DNA of 64,000 nt. Origin: Daedaleopsis sinensis (lineage: Eukaryota > Basidiomycota > Agaricomycetes > Polyporales > Polyporaceae). A model generated the notes under the pieces. The model ran no database searches and was not told the DNA's origin. It saw only the letters and a list, made by a program, of their open reading frames with translations. Location: NCBI GenBank assembly GCA_033807695.1, contig CM066306.1:2728001-2792000 (forward strand), written 5' to 3'. Numbering within the stretch: the stretch's first letter is position 1; each line of letters opens with the position of its first letter. Of the stretch, positions 23,322-35,867 are shown piece after piece. The position numbers were made by a program, and so were the translations under genes.

Positions 23322-25549
23322 TGCGAGGAAAAGAGACATGTAAGACGGGGGCGGGGACGAGAGTATCGAAGAGGCGGACGGAGGAGAAGCATTTATACAG
23401 ACCAAGGGCGACACGGACGATCCAAACGGAAAGCAAGCTGTCGAAATGCATGCCCGATGGGACCAGATCGACAATGTATCATGCGCACAGCAGAGTCAGA
23501 GTTTGGCATCTCCGTGGACGACACAGAGGGCAGTCGGCATTCCGTTCTCGTCCATCCACCGTCGGGAGGGGGCTTCTGCCTCTTCCGGCCACTTCTGCCT
23601 CTTCCGGCCACTTCTGCCTCTTCCGGCCACACCCTCCTCCTCCGAGATCCACGTCGTCCGCCCGCAGTCTGCCCTCCCCACCTCGATCCCCCCCGCCTCT
23701 CTCTAACATCGGGCCGAGCCCGGCGTCCCCCTCGATCGAGCCAGGACGGCCGGCCTTCCCCCCTCCGTCCTCTCGCTCCGGCCTCCAGCGCGCCCCGGCC
23801 GGTCACGGAGGTCATGGCCTATTCGCCTCACGCACCTCGCATCTCTCCGTCCGTCGTCGCCGAAACCATTCCCGTCGCTTGGCATGCCGGCCATCCCCGC
23901 CGGCCATTCCTCGCGCGCGACCTCCAGGGCCGGGGAGCAGACCCGGACAGCACCGCGCTCGGCTCGCCGATGCCATCCTCGCGTAAAAAATGACTGGCCG
24001 CGTGTGTGCGTGCGTCAGGCCAGAGGCGACGGCGATGGGACGCACTCGGACGAGCGCCGAGACCCGCTATGAACGTTGAACTTGAGCTTGAGTGGTTGTG
24101 CGTGTTTGCTGCGCGTTCTTGGCCGTGAACCGACAATCTGCTCGACGGCGCGGCCACGCCCTTTCTTCTCGTAGATCATGAACTCCATCGAGATTTCGTT
24201 GGCGAACCCTGGGCGTATTTCGGCTCCCCAGAGGCGGTACTGTGCGTCCGCGCACAGAACGCTGCTGCTGCTCGCTGGACGTGGCATCTGCACTCTCTTC
24301 GACCGGCGTGATTGGACGCCTGCCCGCTCGCTACGCGCCTTCTCGCGCAAATTGCATGTCGGCCATCCGTCTCCTGGGCGGGGACGCCCCGTGGGTGCGC
24401 GCCTCGCGAGGCCGCCAGAAGCGCGAAGCCGTCTGCCATGCCATGCAGGGAGGGAGGGAGGAGCCGCCAGTCCGCCAGTCGTCCGATCAACAAGGACACG
24501 GCGACGGGAAAGAGGATGCCCCTCTGAAAGGTGGAAGCAGCGTCATTACCGCTCAGAAGCCGTCCGCAGGCGGGCAGAGGACACAACCTTGCTCTCCGCA
24601 GGACGTCGACGCTGTTGGGAGCGCCCCGCACACCTTCCGAGCGGTGGCGAGCCATCGGGCACGCTCGTCGCTCCGCACGATCCTGGGAGATCTGTCCGCG
24701 AATAGGCCAGGTCGTTACCATGAACACACCTTCCGGCGAGCCCACTTACGCGAGGGCCCGCTAAGTTCCGGCGGGGGGAGGGGAGCAGGATCGATAGCCA
24801 GGATCGATGGCGAGAGAGGGGGCTTGCGGGGCGGTCGCACTCTGTCGGACGCTATGTCGTCCCCGGAATAGCAGATGAGGTGGCGCCTGCGCGCATGTAT
24901 GGTATACATGCGTCCGCCGAGTATGGCAGTCGGTGGGCTAAGTTGGAGGGCAGTGGAGGAGGCAGGAAAACCTGGGCAACGGAGAATGGGAGCGTCAGTC
25001 GCTGTACAGTCATCAGAACGACCGCTTCGGGACGGCGTGGTGGGGTGGTGGCAGCCACGATCCGGCCTGCAGAGGCACAGGCGCATACGGCATGCGCTAT
25101 CGGGGCGTCAGGCCTGTCATCTGTGGTGATATGTATCGTAGATGGGGTGAGGTTGATCAGAACATTAATAATGGCGCAGAGCTCACTAAGCTGGACTGAA
25201 GCGTCGTGGCCAGTGCCCGTTCTCGTCCGCAGCGCGCTCGTCGGTCCGTGGCTGGCAAGCCAGGAACTCGTACGTTCTGAGACGTCTGCCGTATTTCCGC
25301 TGCATTGGGCACAGAGTCCGAGAGAGTCCGCCGGCAAGCTTCGAGAATGTGGAAGCGAGTGAAGCTGTTGCCAGCTAGGAACGCATCCCGTGAGACGTTT
25401 CGTATACCTGCCGCATTCGGACGCCTGAGTGTCGGCCGACTGCCTCTTCGGGACGCTGCGCAAACATGTGCAAAGTGCGGGCGAGGGCCGCGGGCCGCGT
25501 CGCGACTGGCGAGTGACTCGGACTAGACCCGGACGCACAAGCTGCACTT
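23322..25549. other. divergent spacer, no gene recognised
   Basis: Spacer between the head-to-head C2H2 factor and the phosphatase gene. Several overlapping open frames exist on both strands, but none shows a motif or a consistent exon chain. A 19-bp tandem repeat lies at 23573-23629. Confidence 0.45.
23573..23629. repeat. 19-bp minisatellite, three copies
   Basis: The unit CTTCTGCCTCTTCCGGCCA is repeated three times without a mismatch. It lies about 250 bp upstream of the C2H2 factor start, so it may sit in its promoter. Confidence 0.9.
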
Positions 25550-26925
25550 ATGGCACCCTTCGATCTCGACGCGTGCATACAACAACTCCTCCGCAAACAG
25601 CTCCTCCACGAGGCCCTCCTCCGCGAAATATGCGAGAAAACAAAAGAAGTCCTCATGCGCGAGTCCAACGTCGTGCACGTTAGCGCGCCCGTCACGGTCG
25701 TCGGCGACATCCATGGGTGAGCCCCGCCGCCCTCCAGCGGTGCAGACCGCGGTTGACCGACCCTCAAGCCAGTTCTACGACCTCATAGAGATCTTCCGGA
25801 TAGGCGGATACGCGCCGCACACAAACTATCTCTTCCTCGGTACGCGTCTCACGACCAGAATCCGCACCTCGCTACAACCGTGCTGAACAAGAGCACAGGA
25901 GATTACGTCGACCGCGGCCTGTTCAGCGTCGAGACCATCTCTCTTCTGACGTGCCTGAAGCTGCGCTGGCCAGATAGAGTGCAGTTGATCAGAGGGAATC
26001 ATGAGTCCAGGGCGGTGACCCAAGTGCGTCGCTATATGTTTATTGCCACTGCTTCTTCCGCTGATTTCCACTCCAAGACGTACGGCTTCTACACGGAGTG
26101 CGTACGCAAGTACGGCTCCTCACACGTGTGGACGTATTTTACGGACATGTTCGACTTCCTCACGCTCTCCGTGGTCATCGACGACAAGATCTTCTGTGTG
26201 CATGGTGGTGCGTCTCCGCTCCTCGCACTCGCGCTGGCCTAGGCTGTGTTCATGCTCCATGTCGCCAGGCCTGTCACCATCGATACATTCGATAGACCAA
26301 ATCAAGGTCGTGGATCGGTTTCGGGGTGCGCATTACGTCCCTCCAGGGTTCCCGTCGTTATCAGTGTTGCTCACCGTCGCACAGAGATCCCCCACGAAGG
26401 GCCTATGGCCGACCTCGTGTGGTCAGACCCGGATCCGGAGAAGGAGGACTTCGCAATATCGCCACGGTAAGGGTTCTTCGCTGCTGTCTACATACCCGGG
26501 CCTGGCTGCTGATCATCCTCCAGTGGGGCGGGCTACACGTTTGGCTCGGGCGTCGTCTACAAGTTCTTGGAGACAAACCAGATGTCACATATCCTGCGCG
26601 CACATCAGCTTTGTATGGAGGGCTACACGTCGTTGTTCGACGAGCACCTCTCCACCGTGTGGTCCGCGCCAAACTACTGCTACCGATGTGGCAACTCTGC
26701 GAGCATCCTCGAGGTGGGCCCGGGCGGCTCGATGTTCTTCAACGTGTTCCAAGCCGCCCCGGAGAACGAGCGAGACGGGCCGAGCCATCAGGCGGCACAG
26801 AATGCGGGAGGAAAGGTACGTCCTCTCGCCCCCCGTCTCCCCAGACATGTGCCCGCTCAACGTCCGTCCTGGTGCGCGTGCCGTGCCCACCGCCGCGTCG
26901 ACAGCTGCCGGAGTACTTCTTGTAA
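25550..26925 (+). CDS. PPG1: PP2A-like serine/threonine phosphatase, PPG1 type
   Basis: Catalytic subunit of a PP2A-related Ser/Thr protein phosphatase, acting on phosphoproteins through a two-metal centre. Eight exons (25550-25716, 25769-25839, 25899-26023, 26078-26207, 26269-26325, 26385-26466, 26524-26815, 26905-26925) join in phase to about 314 aa. All PPP signatures are present: GDIHG, GDYVDRG, RGNHES, CVHGGLSP and a late [17 protein letters not shown] segment. The last exon has only six codons plus stop and encodes LPEYFL, matching the carboxymethylated YFL tail of the PP2A/PP4/PP6 group. The N-terminus ([16 protein letters not shown]) and overall similarity suggest PPG1 rather than PP2A itself. 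That assignment is from recall and should be tested by phylogeny; the phosphatase call itself is certain. Confidence 0.92.
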
Positions 26926-29908
26926 CGTACCGCGACGGACCATACCCCTTTCAGCGCGCAGCGCGGCCCGCTGTAGACGTGATACCTGTACATTAGAAGG
27001 CGCGGAGCCTGGGTGTGCCGTAGCAACGTGTCCTGCCCCGCGACGCGCAGCGGATTTTCCCTGGCGCGCTGCGCACGTACGTGTCCGTCACCGTGCGTCC
27101 TCGAACCCGCCCGTCGCGAGCCCCAAGCCCGTGCTGCACGGCACGATGCGCACCGGCAGTCGCGCGAACTTGACGTCAGGCCCAGCTGCCCCCGATCTGC
27201 TCCTCCAGCCTCCCACCCATACATATGGCATCGCGGAGTCCGGACGCACTCGCAACTGTCAGAGGTACGTGCCCGTACGCGTGCTCGTCTCCATTGCGAA
27301 GCGACCGGCATGACCGCACAGAATCGGACACTGCATGTGCATGTGCATGATCGCCCGCGCGACGCGACGCAGGCCGAGGTGAGCACCTCAACAGTACTGT
27401 TCGCCGCACAGTCTGTAACAGACACAGCGTCGGAGTCGTCCCCGCCCCTGCTGGCCAGGCGGGCGTGTCTGCATGCTCGAACCCCGTGCGCGGCCAGATC
27501 ACCCCTCAGGCCTCAGGCCTCCAGGACCATATGCAGTAGTGCGACTGCGTTCTGCGTCGGCGCCCGTCCGCATCGAGGCTCGAGGCTCGACGCGCTGCGC
27601 GGACGCACGCGCATGGAACGTGTTTCCCGAACTCCTGCGCACGCCACCGCCGCCCCCTGGACTACGCACCTAAGCGCAGGCACCCGCGCGCACGCTCCTC
27701 CCCTCTGTACAGTGCGGGCGGCGGGCAGCGGGCACGCACACGCCGATGTGCATGACATGCATATGTGCGCGCACGGCACCTGCGCGCGCCGGTGCCACTT
27801 TTGGCAAAGCAGGCGGCGGGCTCGCGACACATGTAGATATCCGTTGCGTGGTGCGTGGTGCATGGTGCGCGGAGAGTCGTGCGTGGTGCGTCGTTCGTCG
27901 TTCGTCGTGATTGATAGTGATACTTCTGCGTCTGAGATCTGACGTCCGACAGACAAGTACTCGACTCCGAGACAGGCCTCCGCCCGCCCCAAACCAGTAA
28001 CCCCCCAAAACGCAACGCGTAACGCGTACACCCGAAACCCCCAAACCCAAACCCGAGACCGCCCGCCCGCCCGCCCGCCTGAGGCCCGAGGCAGGGAAGG
28101 CCGTGACAGGGCGTGCGAGCGCGAGCGGCGCCGTGGGCCGTCGGCTCGCGTCGCGATAAACGTTGTGCATGCCGTCTGGGGTAAGTGCGGCGGATCACAA
28201 CTGTGTGCGGGGCGAGGGGGCTGATAGGCAGGCCCTGCGTACCCGGCCGCTCCCACAGCTCCCAGCTCCCGGCTCCCAGCAGGCTCAACGGACTCGGGTG
28301 CGGGATTGGGATCCGATGCGGGCATGCGGGCGATTGCTCAGCCTGGTCGTCGTCCTTGTCCTGGGCTTGACCAGTGTGTACGCGGGTGGGGCTCGCTGTG
28401 TTGTCGGTGCCCGAGCGCGGAGTGTTGTGTGTGCGGTATGATTTCACGCACTGGGACGCATCGATACGGGAGCTCCGAGTACACGGGAGAGTTGAACGTC
28501 GATGATCCGCCGACGCACGCGCGTGTGCGTGTGTGTGTACGGGGCCCTTGAACATCGCAGGGCATGTTCTGCATACGCGCGACATTCATGCACGCGACCC
28601 CGACCCAACCCCGGCGTCGACTACACGGCGCCGGCTGCACGGGCCCGGGCTTTGGCAATCGCAATGGATCCACTGGCACTGACATGGACAGGGGAAGGAA
28701 GAGGGCGGCGACGCATCGGTCGCCCTCGTACGTACTGCGTGCGTCGCCCGCCAGCCGAGTAGCGACCTAACGCCACGCCATCGACGTCGCCGACGACGAC
28801 CCGAGCATGCCACCGAGCGGGGTGTACACGTCCCTCGCGACGTCGCGCCGTCCGCTCGTAGCCTGCCGGCCGCTGGGCTGGTATGTGCAAGACAAGGTAT
28901 GGATGCTGATGCTGATGCGTTCGACGTTCGACGTTCCTAACATACCGACCAATGCACCAACGGCTGTGGGACACATGCATACGCACAGTCGCATACCCAT
29001 AGGCTGCTGGCGACTCAGACACGACGGGCAGGCAATCGCCGGCGACATTCACCTAACCCTGCAGAGTCCGAGTGCAGACGACGCCATGAACATGTGCATG
29101 AATCATGATGGTGCGATGATGCTGATGTCGAGCCATCGGCGCACGTCCGCCCGTGTGCATCATCGTCACCGGAGCCTGGAGGCTGGCATCTGCTTCAGGT
29201 GAGCAGGGGCGCGGTGCCAACGGCGCAACGCAGGCCGGGGCATGCGCATGGAAGGCGGCTTCCAAGTCGCGGAGTTGCGCATCTGCTGATCGCGGGGCTA
29301 GTGCCCCCATCGCTCTCGCTCTCGCTCTCGGGCACGTCGCGCATGCATATGTCGGATAGGCCGCATGTCCCTGCGCCCTGGGTGCACTTGCCAGTGGCGC
29401 CTAAGGCTTCGAGAATCGGGGCGGGCGGGGGAAATGCGCTAGTCGCATCGGGCGCGGGTCGGGTGCTCTGCAGCCTGCTGGATCAGGGAAGGAAGGGGAG
29501 TACGATGGGCTACGCGAGATCCCGCATCGGGGGAAGATGCATGTATGAGGTATGATGTGGTCATGGGTGGAAGGTGGAAGGTGGAAGGGAGGCGCATCGG
29601 TCGGGGCGTGCGCCGCCGGGTGTTGCGAAAGGCTCGGAGGACGCAGGTCGGTTCCCCGGGGGCACTAGACCCCCCGCTGATAGAGGTAGCTGCACGCCCG
29701 CGCGGAGAATCGATTGGCATCGACGCACAGATCGTGCAGCGACAGGCTGTCGATGGGGCCCTTCTTGACCAACGGGGAAAGGCCTGCTGGGAGGTAGTCG
29801 GACGGACGGACGTCCTCGGCCCTAGTACCCCTCCAGCGGAGGAATGTTCTGCAGGTAATTATTATATCGCGGTTATCGCACGGGGCGGGTAAGTACTGTA
29901 CATCATCG
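26926..29908. other. 3-kb convergent spacer, no gene
   Basis: Between the stop codons of two convergent genes. Low-complexity motifs include CCCAAA/CCCGCC runs at 28031-28080, CTGATG units at 28908-28920 and GGTGGAAGGTGGAAG at 29567-29590. No conserved coding motif, complete tRNA or transposon end was found. Confidence 0.45.
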
Positions 29909-31485
29909 TCATGTCCGAGCCGATAGGCGGAGCAGGCCGCGGACGCCCTGCGTCCACCTGAGCACGCGGGGGGTTCTTCGTAGTCTGTATGACAGAACAG
30001 CGAAAAGGACGCAGAGGGAGAGCACGACCCGGTGCTTCCATTTGCTCCACCACAGGGCGGCGAGGGTCCGTAAGAGATCGCGTTTCCGCTGTCGGCCGTG
30101 TCTGAGCCGTGGGACTGGGGCGCCCCTTCCGGACACGGGATAGCCGAAGTACGGGTTGAGATGCGACGTTGGGGATATCGAGGGCACGCGGGGTATCGGC
30201 TTGGCTGACGTGGATGGGTATGGAGACGACGGTTGGTCCGCGGAGGTGGGCGGAGGGATGGCTGCGCGAGTCGGAGGGGCGCTCTCCGGCAGGATTTCCG
30301 TGTAACTCTCCAGCGGATCCTCAAGGCTGGAGAGTGCGGGCAGACTGCCGCCGTAATCTGACAGGAGGCAGGTAAGTAGGTGAATGGCTGACGGGAGATC
30401 CGAGACGGACCGCGTGGGAGGGCGGACGGAGGAAAGTATTCGAGTAGCTCGTCCTGTGACGGGAAGAAGACGCGGGACAGTGCTGACTTTGGCAGCACAC
30501 GCCTGGGGCGGACGGTCAGTCTCATTAGAGATGTCAGAGATCTGGTATAACCATACTTGACAATATTCCAGACCCCTGAATGAGCCCAAGAATAGTTGAG
30601 GATGAAGACTGCCATGTGCAACATCAGCCTCGACAAGGTTCGAAGAGTATGGATAAATTACCGGCAGCAAGCATGCCAGGGAAACGAGGAACGAGCTCGT
30701 AGACAAACCAGCTGATGATGTCCACATTTTGCTGAACAGAGACCCGCGGTCAGGAACGGAACTGCCGATAGTGGGAAGACTTGTCTGGGTACATACCACG
30801 CTCTGGACCGATATACCCCCAATGTCCACTAGGGCGACATATTGCAGGACCGGCTGGCCTTCCCTGTCATCGTGTCCGGCGTCATTGACTGCTTCTAGGT
30901 TGAGTCGGAGCAGCTCCATATAATATATCAGCGTCGTGCGCACGTCTTCTGTGGCCTCGAGCAGTCGGGAAAGCCGTACGACTAATATAGGTCTGTGAAA
31001 TGGGTCGCGCGCAGCCTGTGGGAGGCATCGGAGGAATGGAGTGGTTTGGCGGGGAATCACGTCCGGAATGACCGCCAGACGCCAGACGAGGAGGTCTCGC
31101 GCGTTCTCGATGGCAAATGAGACGGTGAATTTGTGCCGCTGTTATAGGTCCCGCCTCGGGTCAATACCGAGCATCTCATATATGAGAAGTAGAATGCGGT
31201 AAAGGCGTACCCGTAGCAGCCTAAATACAGAGTCTGGAAATGGTAGGGGAACAAGGATGTCATAACGAAGCAGGCGACAAAGCCATAGCGGGGGTACGTA
31301 CAGAAGTCGTTTAACCACAGTCTTGCCGCTCCTTCTCCGGCTCCATCTAAACCCAGCTCATCCACTAGCCCCGGCAAGATATCCCGCTCCAAGGTCCGTT
31401 GGAGAGCTCTTGCGCTCGCGACATTTGCCTGGTATATCTCCACTAGATGCTCTTGGTTCTCTTGAAGAACTGCTCTTGCTGACAT
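29909..31485 (-). CDS. Sec14-like CRAL-TRIO domain protein with C-terminal membrane segment
   Basis: Sec14-family proteins bind and exchange phospholipids or other small lipids. Seven exons (31485-31302, 31233-31211, 31138-30797, 30731-30662, 30608-30557, 30502-30411, 30357-29909) all join in phase to about 403 aa. The CRAL-TRIO N-terminal helices read WLNDFYSVFRLLRRHKFT and DLLVWRL, the first assembled across two introns. The lipid-binding domain shows YVALVDIGGISVQS, WFVYELVPRFPGMLAAVF, LNYSWAHSGVWNIVK and QDELLEYFPPSALPRDYGG, as in Sec14. A Ser/Pro-rich linker follows, then a hydrophobic segment (VVLSLCVLFAVLS) about 30 residues before the end, flanked by Arg/Lys, suggesting a tail anchor. 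The sixth intron uses a GTCCGT donor. The start at 31485 is the Met just before the first helix; an upstream in-frame Met (31602) is less likely. Confidence 0.88.
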
Positions 31486-33016
31486 CGCACTAGAGATTCC
31501 GCAGCTAGCAGACAGAGAGGTCGCGAAAAAAGCCCTGCGGTGTGTTGAACACGATGGTGAGAGGAGTTGAGGGTATTGACTAGACCGAGAGTTTGCCGAC
31601 ACCGTGACCGTACGCGTATAGTGAGCGCATGACCATGTGAATATTTCCGAGAGAATCGGGGTCCATAGACGCCCATTTCCCGATGAGCTGGGGAAGTTGT
31701 CGCGTCCACAACGGTCACGCTCACACTTGTGTATCCCTCCTCAAGTTCTCACCTCCTCCACTCTTACGGCCATGGAAGCTCTCAGCAGTGACTATTCGCA
31801 CTCTGATAAGACCAGCGCAACTTGATACAGAGCGTAAAAAGCCTAACGTCGTCACCTGGGGGCAACTTATATGACATCGCGACTCCAAAGTCCACGACGA
31901 GTGAGTCCTCTTCGCTAGTGCTACCGATATATACCGTAAGCGCGGTCTATCACCATTAAACGACATCCCTCTTACTGCTACGGAAGGCTCCGGACGTAGT
32001 GGTTCAGCGCAGACACTCGGCAACGTGTCTTATTTTCTCAAAGCGCTGTGGTCATCAACTATTTCCAGCGTCACGGTGCATGTACGGCCTTTCTCTTTCA
32101 AGATCGATCTATATGCATTCATAAGCTATGTGTTCTTTTCGTATGATATTTCATCGACTCTCACCTGAACATAATCTGCAGTTCTTGTCTTCGTCCGACT
32201 CCCTTGGCCCGTTGCTCGCACAGATGCGCCATCGTCGCCAGAAACTTCAAATAACTACAAGCCGCGTTTGGGGGCAATTCTTCAACTTGCGCTCACCGTA
32301 CCAGGAGCTCATGTCACGGTCCAGCTATGTGGTCTCGAAGATCAGCAGCTGTTCTCGGAATGCTCCCCCTATGGCTTGCTCTCCGACTGCTCCCGAACAA
32401 CTACCAATGATCAACTGGAGACCACCACATGGCCACAGTTGCGCGGTGCTGCAAACCAGCATGGTCCCCACTACAAAACACGACAGACCACTACCCTCGG
32501 TCGCAGTTATGGGTCGAACACGATCTCCTTGCACCCAGAACTAGCTCCCAGTGCCTTCCCCTCGTCAAGGTCTGCTTTATTTGGTTCATTCACCATTCCG
32601 ACCATACAACTCCTCACTTGCATCAACTACACTATTTCTCAAGTCAGTTGTTCTCGGTGTATTCTGTGAGTAATGCCTTTCTGTTGCTATCTACCATACC
32701 TTGACCCATACATGCTGTGCTGATTCGGAGGAGAGGACCTGGACTAGTGGTTCCTTGAGTGCACCCCATGTTATACCATCTTCGCACAATCTATTCTATT
32801 CCTTTTGCACCCGCTCCTTCTCGCCCACCAGTTCATGGTGTACCTACAGCCGACCACGTTGTGCCGGGCCAGTGTGACGACTTCGCGTCTACTCGCTCGT
32901 GCTTGCTATACTTCTCAGTCCGTAAGGTCCGAGCGCGCAGGTCCGTGGGCTCCCGGAGGTAGTTGTGCGTCTAGTACTGGGTTTGTTTGTTGACCTTGCT
33001 CATCCATCCTGCGACC
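31486..33016. other. spacer with one unresolved open segment
   Basis: No gene can be firmly supported. A plus-strand open segment at about 32190-32580 translates to a plausible but unrecognised sequence (it contains AILQLALTVPGAHVTVQLCG) with no convincing start or splice partner. It could be an exon of an unmodelled gene or a decayed fragment. The rest shows nothing. Confidence 0.35.
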
Positions 33017-33395
33017 ATGCCTCCTCCCCGCCAGCTGGACTCCGTCTCCGCCGCCGTCATCGACGGGTGCGAACAAATGTGACGAGATGTCATGATGACC
33101 GTTCACCCACGTGAGACCCTAGTTCGGTTCGACAGCGGTGGACAGCGTTGTCCTACCCCCGTGCGGTCCTTGTCGACGGACGCCCTCCTCTTCCTGCCAC
33201 ATCATCCCCTCCATCGTCCTCTATCCGCGCCCCTCCTGCCCTCTCGCGACATCTCATTCAACCTAATTCTATCTTTCACAGACAACGTGTCCCTCTGCCT
33301 GCACGGAATTTCAACTGGAAGGCAACGACTACGCCTACCGGAGATTTACGCGTAAAACGACGGCCGTGCCCACGCTCACATACCCGGAAAGCTAG
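33017..33395 (+). CDS. possible small protein or 5' exons of the downstream gene
   Basis: Unrecognised and tentative. An ATG in a good context (GCGACCATGC) opens an exon 33017-33066. Introns 33067-33135 and 33161-33281, with clear donors (GTGCGA, GTGCGG), a CCTAAT branch site and CAG acceptors, join it in phase to 33136-33160 and 33282-33395. The product would be about 62 aa with several Cys (CPTP, CPSAC) and the segment EFQLEGNDYAYRRFTRK, ending at TAG. The last exon might instead splice out at GTGCCC (33366) into an exon at about 33471 and so form the 5' part of the Ser-rich gene that follows. Phase agreement across two introns is the only support. Confidence 0.25.
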
Positions 33396-33572
33396 AAGCG
33401 TAGCGCTATCTTTCGTTCTTCCCATCGCCCCTGCTGGTCTTCTGCCATTAGAGGCTCTTGACAGTCTAAACCTTCCCCCGTCTTGCGTCACCACCTCCCG
33501 AAGTCGACAACGCCTGAAGCCGGCTTCTTGTTACGGCACTTGTATAACCTGTCCGCACTACGCACGCACACT

Positions 33573-35326
33573 ATGGTTATCTTAGGCAGTAAGTGATCTG
33601 CCTGTCTCCTGAACTTACGGCTGAGGTTGTTCTGCAGGTGGACAGCGGAGTTCGAATGGCGACACACGAGTGCCGTTGATGTCGTCAGAGCGCGAGACCA
33701 GTTTCGTAAACTCTGCGTTACCAACGAAGCTTGAATCGGATTCTTTTCTGCCAGCTCACACGAGAGGGGAGATGGCGCCTGATATCCGGCGAATGATGTC
33801 TCTGACTTTGACTCTGACCCGCTGGACGCCCCGACCATCTCAGGGTCGTTCGGTCCAAGGCCAGTACCATGGCCAAGACGGCCTTCTCACGCCAAACATC
33901 TTAGACTCTCGGGCTTGTAAGATTACCTCAGCCTCTCCAGCTCCTCCGGTTTCTACTCGTCCTCTCACGCTGGCTGGAACAGAGATCCGGCGGACTTCTG
34001 CCAGTGTGGTAGCAGTCCAACACGCTACCGACCGCTTTCCTCGTTTCGCTTATCTGCTACGGCACGGCACTCCCCAGCCTGAGTCCCAATCGGAACACTC
34101 GCGGCGCTCAGCGGATCCTCATTCTGATTCTGGATGGGCTCACGCTTCTGTGGCGACCATCCCGGATGCTCGTGCGCAATGCGGAGGAAGCGACGAAACA
34201 GCCTTGCAGTCATGCGCCGCCGCTTCAGCCTCTGGTACTTTGGGTCACGTCTCACCGGCACGTCGCTCCTCTCCCTCAAGGGACACCTCCTCTACCAGTG
34301 CTACCCCCGTTCTCTTGAAACTCCCTGCCTTCAAGTCGGTGTCTGAGGACTTGCACAATCCCGATCCCGCACCTTGCACTGTGGCGATGGCAAACTACAC
34401 CTCGGCGTCGACGTCTTCATCTCAGGGCGGTTCGCGCACCGAGCAGCTTCAGGTATCCACGAGGAGGGGTACTGATCGCATAGGACACGAACGCATCACG
34501 GGAGAGACACAGCTCTCATTTTCCCCCTCTCATAGCAAGCACCAGAGCCAGGCCTCGACCGACTATGAAGACGTGGACGAAGACGACCACGACCAGACAG
34601 CGCAAGATACAGACTCGCACTCTCAGGCTGGGGCCCAGGCCCAGGCGGAAGGCCAGCCCAGGAAGAAGAAGACCCGCCGCGCTGGCGCCGCCATCACTCG
34701 CGTCCGCCGCATGCAGCGCGAGGTCCGGAGGCTCGCAGAGGAGGAAGAGGCGAACGTCCAACGACAGCCTCAGCCCGTACGTGTACGGCCCCGAGTCCCT
34801 TTTATGAGCTTAGGCTTGGACGCTCACTTGCTTGTCTTTCCGTGCATTGCGCGCCGCGTTCTCTCGCGTACAGTCGCTTCTCCTGGGCCACGGCCTCCAG
34901 GTCCAGCCCCAGCTCTCGTCTCCGGTCAGCCCCGGGCCAGCGAGCGCACCGCCAGGTCCAGTTCGCCAATTCCAGGGTCTCCCTCTGCCCGGGACGGTCA
35001 GCCCCCCGCTTCGCGCGTTCTCGAGCCCCGCTGGCTCCCTCGCACGCCCCTCGAACGAGCGTTCCGCACGCAGCGAGCCAGCTCCTCAAGCACTGGGAGC
35101 GCATGCATCTGCACGTGGGCCCGCGTACGACCGCATCCTCGAGGTTCGTTGACGCACCTGCCTCCCTTACATCATCGAGGCCGAATGCAGCTGACGGCTA
35201 ATGCTTGACTGGCAGGACGGAGACGACGTGGTGCTCCTCAGGCTGCCGGGCCTCGCAGGACGCCCGGCGGGCCCCAGCATCTGGACATATCGCCCTGAGG
35301 AAAGGCCTCGTGGAGGCTCTGCCTGA
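33573..35326 (+). CDS. Ser-rich disordered protein of unknown function
   Basis: Not recognised. One consistent model uses exons 33573-33588, 33638-34776, 34874-35143 and 35216-35326 (about 511 aa). The two 3' introns are well supported: GTACGT...TACAG and GTTCGT...GGCAG, both phase 0. The central exon encodes Ser/Thr/Gln-rich sequence, an acidic stretch (YEDVDEDDHDQ) and then a strongly basic, probably helical segment (RKKKTRRAGAA, RVRRMQREVRRLAEEEE) that resembles a nuclear signal or nucleic-acid-binding helix. The C-terminus is Pro-rich and ends DGDDVVLLRLPGLAG..SIWTYRPEE. The part before about 34000 is doubtful: other frames in 33640-33870 also look coding (for example FEWRHTSAVDVVRARD), so an intron or sequence error may be missing from the model. 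Confidence 0.42.
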
Positions 35327-35867
35327 GAGCGCGCACCCATGCGCACTCCTGGCGCCGAGAGCTCGAGGCTGCAACAGCCAACTGGAGCTCGCGGGCGCCC
35401 GCGTTCCCTCTTCCTGCCGTCGAGCTACTCCAACGTCTCGCCTTGTGATCTGTGATCCTCGACACTCCCCTTTCTCCGCCTCCCGCGCGTGGCGAGATGG
35501 ATGCCAGCCCACTGTGCCTTGAAGGCATGTTGATCGCATAACGTCATTCGCATACCCGAGTTCGCCGCATTTGCAGACACCGTTTCCGAGCAACTGTATC
35601 ACCCACACCACCACGCTGCAACGGGCAGCCATTGTACTATACTGTTTCCTCTACTTATCGCTCTCGCGCCACCGCTTCCTTCGGTCCCTAGCTGTATTTG
35701 TTATGGCCACATCGTTCCCTGTACGACTTATCACGAGCTGTTATGATGTTCTACGACTTCTTCTATGTACACACATACACTGTACCCCGCACTTCTCACT
35801 GTGTTACACCGTCGTCATACGTGACATGTCTCGCTATAAATCGAGAGCATGCGCAACATATCAAGCT
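35327..35867. other. convergent 3' spacer
   Basis: Short AT-richer spacer between the stop codons of two convergent genes. No coding exon is recognised. Confidence 0.45.

Noticed and set aside
24852..25547. 231-codon minus-strand open frame upstream of the phosphatase
   Set aside because: No motif, biased composition, and it overlaps the likely promoter of the phosphatase gene.
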